Part shown: positions 58,301 through 64,000 of the stretch, one piece after another
Position numbering within the stretch: the first letter of the stretch is position 1
Layout of the letters: the number at the start of each line of letters is the position of its first letter
Made by a program: the position numbers and the translations under genes
Notes under the pieces: model-generated
What the model was told of the DNA's origin: nothing
What the model saw: the letters and a program-made list of their open reading frames with translations, nothing else
Database searches by the model: none
Source: Lamellibrachia satsuma
Lineage: Eukaryota > Annelida > Polychaeta > Sabellida > Siboglinidae
Length of the DNA stretch: 64,000 nucleotides
Reading direction: 5' to 3'
Assembly: GCA_033239005.1 (NCBI GenBank)
Contig: BSQZ01000108.1
Coordinates: 189,001-253,000 of the forward strand

Positions 58301-59077
58301 AAGGGTTGAAAAAAAATCATTATTAAAAAAAAATCGGATTTTTTTTTAAATCGGATTTTTTTTTTTAATCTGGTATATAGATATTTATATAGATGTTTAA
58401 ATTTGTAAACTCTTTCAAACGTGTTCTATTCAAATCGATGTGGGTTCTTGTCTTAACAGAGGGTACATGATTTTTGCTTATATAAAGACATTAGACAATG
58501 TCCACAAGGCCTCACACCCTGTAGTTGCATAATCTGTCTTGGAAAGGAAAGCATGCTGTGTGTCTGAGGCTGTAGCAGTGGTAATTATTGTTTGTCTATA
58601 GGGTGGATTAGCACCTGTACAGGGCTCTGTGTACTCTAAGGGTCTCTAACCAGAATACAAACTGGTATAGCATTAAACAACTGAGTCAACATACTGAATC
58701 AGTAACAACTAACACAAGCTCTAAGGGGACTTTAACTCAGGGCTTCTGAGTTGAAAAGATACTTCCTCTGGAAGACAAGTTTGTGTGGCTTCACTGCATT
58801 CAGAAAGGGAATAGCTCAAATATACACAATGTCATAAAATATTTGACTATCAGGCTATCTGGTGTCAATACAGCTACACAAGTGTGCGCACTTTGTGTTT
58901 TGTATTAAAAAACATACAAAACTGTGATCTCGATGCTTATAAACAATTATTTGTGCTAAATTCACATAAATCAGCGATTAAAAAACCAGAAGTCAAAGAA
59001 AAAAATCATAAATCAATGATTTTTTTTGAGTGATTTAAATCATGATTTAAATCAATGATTTAAATCAAACAACCCTG
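58301..59077. mobile_element. hAT-type MITE (777 bp), second copy of the family
   Basis: It begins AAGGGTTG and ends CAACCCTG, with long A/T-rich arms near each end (AAAAAATCGGATTTTTTT on the left, AAATCATGATTTAAATCAAT on the right). The 8-bp target duplication TGTGTGGT lies at 58293-58300 and 59078-59085. No transposase is encoded. Ends and arm sequence match the 450-bp element at 25109. Confidence 0.87.
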
Positions 59078-59739
59078 TGTGTGGTACACAGTAATGTATT
59101 CAGATTGTTGTGCAGTAAACCCAGAAACTGCAATGTTAGTCATATGTGATACATCAAATTAAAACTAAGAAATACCTGTTTCTGATGGTGTGAATAACTC
59201 TTTTTTTCCCCTTAAATGTCTTATGGCTGGTTTTTATTTTGGGTGTCACATATATTTATGTTTGCAGCGACAAAATTATGTGGCTGTATCAACAATTTAT
59301 GAAATAATTTTATTTTGCAGCACACATACACTTCACATATATCGCATTGATATGGCTTAATGTCGATTATGGCATTTTATAATTCGTCCAGCTAAACCAG
59401 ACAGTTTTAACTTTCTTTTGTAGACATGTTTCATATGAATTGTGCTTCGGCAGTTTATCGTGAAATTTTGTCGTCCTGTGGCAGCCATAAATGAATGGTT
59501 CCTGTAGTCAAAAAGGTTGCCACCAAAAGTAAACCAGCACTTGTTTGTCGCTGCTGTGGTTACATTTGGCAAATGGTCATTAAATAGTGCAGTTTGAGGC
59601 ATAAAATAAAAACTTTCATAAATGTCATATTCCATCAGTTCTCCATACAGATAAAACTCGGAAACTCAAATCGGACAGTCTCGAAAAACTAACTTTCAAC
59701 AACTTCAATACATTTATTCATGAGTTGCCATTTTTATTC

Positions 59740-59800
59740 ATGCTTGAGCACGGCGTTGAGCACGGCGTTGAGCATGGCATTGAGCACGGTCCTGAGCATA
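59740..59800. repeat. 12-bp tandem repeat TTGAGCACGGCG
   Basis: About five imperfect 12-bp units, starting at a natural TTGAGCA. Scattered TTGAGCA copies continue to about 59930. Confidence 0.75.
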
Positions 59801-59984
59801 CTCAGGATTTCAGCATTTTGGGCTCCACACTGAGCATGATTTCGTGCTCAAGATGTTTGATAACCTCGCCTCGGTTTGAGCACAGTGTGAAAGTGAGGCT
59901 TGAGCATGAAACTGTATTGAGTTGAGCTCAAGTATGGTTTATAACCGTGAGCCATGATTGGACAGACAAATATATAGAACTAAA

Positions 59985-60165
59985 CTGTGTCTGCAGCACC
60001 GAGGAAAACATCTGGAGCTCAAACGTCAACTAAATCAAGTACATTAAATATATCCGTTCAAAACAGTTCACAGTAATCATGCATCAAGTAAAGGAAATGT
60101 GCGCCAAAAACGATTTGATTTGAAATAAAAATAAGGAAGTTGCATGTGTAACATTTTTTGGGGTC
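59985..60165 (+). mobile_element. Mariner-like transposase C-terminal remnant, third copy
   Basis: It matches 43250-43400 and 52480-52660 (CATCTGGAGC..., AAATCAAGTACATTAAA, GAAATAAAAATAAGGAAGTT) but is more diverged and ends in GGGGTCACACTAT. Confidence 0.6.
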
Positions 60166-60568
60166 ACACTATATAACTTTATTACATAATGTGAAATAGT
60201 TACCTGCAACCTTTAACATGAATGGCATGAGACACATGAAACACGTAGGAAACATTTCAAGTGGTCCACATTCTGTCTTCAGCACTTTCACATCAACTGT
60301 TTACATAACAAGGAGTATTAATTATGCATTCAACAATCATATGGGGGACCTACATGCATATCTATTTAATACACTCTCCATGCAATCAAAACACAAACAT
60401 TATTCAACATTTACAACCATCAAAGCATGACAGATCTGACCAAAATGTTTCAAAACTTCATCAAAGCAAAGCATTTTCAATGCAAATGTCAACATAAACA
60501 TTGTCAAGACTATGAAAGCATGACATATCCTGCACAGATATTGCTCAACTTTATTAAATCAGTATCAA

Positions 60569-60784
60569 CCACAGTTTTTAGTTGGATGCACCATCTTCCG
60601 TGAGAACCTCGTTTGTTTCCAGTGGGTCCTCTTTTGTCCCAGGGTTCTCTGATGTCAGGTAACAAAATCAACACGTACGTTGCATTGCTGCTGGAAACTC
60701 CATGGTCTGGCACAGTCCTGGGCCCCTTTCTTGCAGAAGTGTGGTGGAGTGAACACCACAAGGTCCTGGATGCCCAGGGTTACA
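60569..60784 (-). pseudogene. EPDR C-terminal fragment, inverted
   Basis: The minus strand matches the last ~70 codons of the EPDR genes, from LGIQD through FTPP and FCKKGAQDC to the tail, but the stop codon position reads TGG and a stop interrupts the frame after VDFVT. It begins abruptly at about 60784, so only the 3' part was copied. Confidence 0.75.
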
Positions 60785-62165
60785 GTAGGATGCCATATGG
60801 AGAAGAGGGATGGAGTGAGAAATTATTACCCACGACCTTTAACATGGGTAACATGACACACACATAAAACACAATGAAACATTTCAAGTGATTCACATCC
60901 TGTCTCCAGCACTTTCACAGCAACAGTTTACATAACATAGAATATTAATTAATTGTGATATCTTTGTTTATCCAGTCTCCTGAAGAGGTTTGTTTATTTG
61001 TTTAGAGTGTGTATGGCAGTCACCACAGGCAGCTTGTGCGAGCAGCTGGTTCTTACCCAGCATACACTGCTTCCATTCAATTGCTTTGTTTAGTGTTCTC
61101 CACTTGGTCCTAGTCTTGACGATCCATTGCAACAATATTCCTTGAGTCTGCCAGTTTGGAAAAAATGCAGACACTACTTGGTTTGTTGGCGCCTTCTCAT
61201 TTGTTTAATCATTCATTTAATCATGCAGCCAAATTAAATATGCATGTAACAATCATGGAGCCTACATACATATTTATGTTAATACACACACACTCAATGG
61301 AATCCACAAACAAAAACACAAAACAGGAAAGTTGTCACGCAATGTCATAAGACTTTATAAAGACAAATCACACAGAAATATTACTCAACATAGACTTTAT
61401 CAAAACATCCAAACAAAATGTTTCAAGACTTCATCAAAAACAAAGCAGTATCAATGCAAATGTAGAAAAAAAAAATTGTCAGGACTATCGAAGCATGACA
61501 AATATTACTCTATGCCGACAACTACATCAAATCAGAACAGTACCAATGGCAGCTTCAGGTCGAGGTCGGACAGTAAGTGCCATGAAAGCTGTCAACACTG
61601 AGTGGTACAAGACACAGCAAAGCAAACCTGATGAAACAAAAAAACATTATGTAATGTCATCTAGACTTTATCAAAGCATAACAGCTCCAACAAATTTGTC
61701 ATTCAATGTCATAAGACTTCGTAAAGGTAAAAAAGCATGTTTTAATATAGCGCGGTATCCATTCCTTGGGACTGTTCAGTGCATTTTACACTTCACCCCC
61801 TGGCCGACGATCTGGTCAATCCAACACCACCTCTGTCTGTAGCCAGGTACTCATTTATACATCTGAGTGAACTGTGGCAAATTTCCAAAGCTTCGAAACA
61901 GCAGGAGGAGGAGTCAAACCCGGGTTTTCTTGATTCAGAGTTTGTCATTCTAACTGCGAAGCCATAAAAGCAAACCAAATCATGCAGAAATATTACTCAA
62001 CATCATAAAAACTTTATCAAAGCTTGGCAGATTCGACCAAAATGTTTTTCAACATTTTCAAGACTTCACCAAAGCACAGTAGTTCCAACTCAACAATATG
62101 CACTGTCAAGACTATGACAAATATTGATCAACTGTGACAACTTTATCAAATCAGAACAGCATTAA
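60785..62165. other. Repeat-rich flank between the EPDR fragment and EPDR copy 4
   Basis: Degenerate copies of a motif like CATAAGACTTTATCAAAGCA recur at about 61350, 61395, 61425, 61665, 61705, 62010 and 62140. They resemble reverse complements of the EPDR 3' UTR (TTTGATAAAGTCTTGACA). A SINE lies at 61743-61980. No gene is supported. Confidence 0.5.
61743..61980 (-). mobile_element. tRNA-derived SINE
   Basis: On the minus strand the head reads ATGGCTTCGCAGTTAGAATG (box A-like) and CCCGGGTTTGACTCC (box B-like). A central block follows (CAGTTCACTCAGATGTATAA, GAGTACCTGGCTA), and the tail contains GCGCTATATT. The order and boxes fit a pol III tRNA-type SINE; the family is not certain. Confidence 0.6.
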
Positions 62166-62930
62166 TCACAGCTTCAAGTCGGATGCGCCATCTTCATTGA
62201 GAACCTCGTTTGTTTCCAGTGGGTCATCTTTCATCCCAGGGTTCTCTGATGTCACAGTAACGAAATCAACGATATGTTGCGTTGCTGCTGGCAACTCCAC
62301 GGTCTGGCCACAGTCCTGCGCCTCTTTCTTGCAGAAGTCTGGCGGGGTGAACACCCCGGGGTCCTGGATGCCCAGGGTGTTGTTGTAGTAGGACACAATC
62401 TGGATGAGAGAGGTGGAATGAGATCGTCCCGTCACGAACTGGCCGAGAGGAATGCAGTTTTCCTGTGTGACAGTAAGTACAGTGGAACCTCTGAAATCAG
62501 GCGTAGAGACACGAATGCCCCAGGATGTTGTAGCCAGCGCTGACGCCCCGACCCCGAAGTAGCTGCTCCCCATGAAGGTGGCATTGTTGAGACCGCATCG
62601 AGGCTCCATGGGCTGGGACATGCTCTTTACACAGCAATGTTTCTTTTCCCAAATCACAATATACTGTTTCTTTGCTTTGAAATCCATGAACAATGACATA
62701 TTCATTCTTCGACTATGTGCAAAGATCTGTTCGGAGACTTCAAGTTGTTTGTTCTTGTAGTCGATGGCATAGGTCGCCATTATGGCGGTTTTCGATGGTT
62801 TATGCCCCAACATTTGTGTGATCATACCAAGAATGCCTTCATACTGCTCAGGGAAGCAGCATGGCTTCTCCGTCACTGCGACAGTCACCGTCACCATCGT
62901 GACAAAGAGTGCCATCAATATAATTGCCAT
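62166..62930 (-). CDS. Ependymin-related secreted protein (EPDR copy 4, inverted)
   Basis: 254 residues, one exon, minus strand. I take ATG at 62930 as start because MAIILMALFVTMVTVTVAVT aligns with the signal peptides of copies 2 and 3; the frame stays open further upstream but has only a GTG there. The mature part has EKPCCFPEQYEGILG, ATYAIDYKNKQLEVSE, KKHCCVKSM, PRCGLNNATFMGSSYFGVG, QENCIPLGQF, NNTLGIQDPGVF, FCKKEAQDCG and the ASDLKL tail. The region around RVSTPDFRGSTVLTVTQ differs most from copies 2/3, while the C-terminal 70 codons are almost identical to them, suggesting gene conversion. It replaces NFS by a non-sequon (TYAIDY). The TATA position reads TTAATACAG. Confidence 0.92.
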   Translation of the reverse strand: MAIILMALFVTMVTVTVAVTEKPCCFPEQYEGILGMITQMLGHKPSKTAIMATYAIDYKNKQLEVSEQIFAHSRRMNMSLFMDFKAKKQYIVIWEKKHCCVKSMSQPMEPRCGLNNATFMGSSYFGVGASALATTSWGIRVSTPDFRGSTVLTVTQENCIPLGQFVTGRSHSTSLIQIVSYYNNTLGIQDPGVFTPPDFCKKEAQDCGQTVELPAATQHIVDFVTVTSENPGMKDDPLETNEVLNEDGASDLKL

Positions 62931-63700
62931 GCTTGAGATGCTGATGTTAACTCTCACCTTGCTGTCTGTTTATGTCAATGTGTACTGCCCAACTCACTGC
63001 AGTATGACTTCAAACTGTCCAAAGTCTGTAGAAGCAGCCAACTAATGATACTGTATATTCAACTGTCGTCACTCAGAGAAAGACACAGTGCAAGAACTGT
63101 CAGACTGTGACTGGCCTGCTGTATTAAGGAGCCCAGTTATACATACAGTCACCCCCCCACCCCGTACGGTCACATAGCTCACTGTCAGAGTCACACATAA
63201 CTACAGGCTGTACCTAAAAAATACTTCTTTCAATCCAAGCCAGGGTCATGCTGCACGCATGAATTATCATGAACACAATCCTAATACTGACCCACTGAGT
63301 GGGCCGCACATAATTCAAAGTGACAACTAGTTGACTGTTGAAAATTGCCTAAAAGAAACCAATGTCATTTCTGACCATCATTTACCGTACAGCTTAATTA
63401 CTACATAATTATGGCAGAATGTGACTTGTTTATGACCATTATTTACTACATCATTATAGCTGAATGTCATTTATTGAATCTTTTTTTATCATAATATGAA
63501 CAATGATGTTTTTTTGCAAAATATATCGGATGTTTGACCCTAAATGAAACAGGTGCTGTTTAGTACCAAACATGGAGGTTTTGAGGCATTCCCTAATGAC
63601 AACGGAGACAACACCATCCAGGGACCTGCTATATTTAGTCAGAGCAGACAGATCTGATGCAGTCAACCTCTTTCATACCACATAAAGGCATACAATACAC
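62931..63700. other. Upstream flank of EPDR copy 4
   Basis: To about 63130 it is the inverted counterpart of the leader and promoter of the other EPDR genes (ACTGTCGTCACTCAGAGAAA and so on). Beyond that no feature is supported. Confidence 0.5.
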
Positions 63701-63707
63701 CCATAGT

Positions 63708-63721
63708 CCTGTGTGTGTGTG

Positions 63722-63753
<32 letters not shown>

Positions 63754-63800
63754 TGTGTGCAAGAGTGCATGCATGCATGCATGCTCATGCATGTATGCAT
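63708..63800. repeat. (GT)n(GCGT)n(GCAT)n microsatellite
   Basis: A compound run of GT, then CGTG, then GCAT repeats. From about 63890 the window end repeats the sequence seen at 60905-60990 (ACATGGAATATTAAT, CCAGTCTCCTGAAG). Confidence 0.9.
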
Positions 63801-64000
63801 GTACTATTAACACTGCAACGTTTGAATCCACCCATACATAGGTATGTGCATGTTATAATTCGTTATATTATGTTTAACTATATATATAATGTGAAATTGT
63901 TACCAATGTATGTTTATATAACATGGAATATTAATAATTGTGATATTATTGTGCATCCAGTCTCCTGAAGGTGAGGTTTGTGTATTATGCTAAACTATAT

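Noticed and set aside
62931..62957. Upstream GTG start for EPDR copy 4
   Set aside because: Animal genes rarely start with GTG, and the ATG at 62930 aligns with the signal-peptide start of the other copies.

Overview
This window looks like nuclear DNA of an invertebrate animal. Coding genes are split by GT-AG introns, genes are sparse, and the rest is filled with LINE, hAT, mariner-like and gypsy remnants, a tRNA-type SINE and many minisatellites. Ependymin-related gene families of this kind are known from marine invertebrates such as molluscs and echinoderms. A lophotrochozoan is a reasonable guess, but nothing here proves the phylum.

Layout. (1) 1-6151, + strand: the 3' nine exons of an M3-family (oligopeptidase A-like) protein whose zinc-site residues are substituted. 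Its introns hold two LINE pieces and a minisatellite that grew out of an exon/intron junction. (2) 7937-13566, - strand, convergent with it: the last six exons of adenylosuccinate lyase (ADSL). One ADSL intron carries a 2-kb minisatellite built from 12-bp modules. (3) 14790-16307, +: an intronless ankyrin-repeat protein with a C-terminal SOCS box. (4) 18.5-26.5 kb: LINE remnants, a three-copy ~0.5-kb tandem repeat, and a hAT-type MITE sitting inside a LINE reverse transcriptase. (5) 28336-30807, +: an intronless, strongly diverged transportin (karyopherin beta-2) homologue lacking the usual N-terminal arch and acidic loop. (6) 33-63 kb: an ependymin-related (EPDR) cluster. Three intact genes lie on + (33193, 43836, 53440) and one on - (62930), with one pseudogene and two 3' fragments. 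Two of the intact genes and the pseudogene are followed by the same 38-bp satellite, so the gene and its flanks were copied as blocks. A 26-bp satellite (34.7-37.5 kb), a dead LINE (47.5-49.9 kb) and a gypsy remnant (49.9-52.4 kb) separate the blocks.

Functionally the single-copy genes are unrelated: a probable pseudopeptidase, a purine biosynthesis enzyme, a putative ubiquitin-ligase adaptor and a nuclear import factor relative. The EPDR genes encode secreted glycoproteins and form the only real gene family. The most unusual items are the M3 pseudopeptidase, the rebuilt transportin retrocopy, the EPDR/satellite block duplications, a perfect 36-bp palindrome before the first EPDR gene, and two hAT MITEs with exact 8-bp target duplications.
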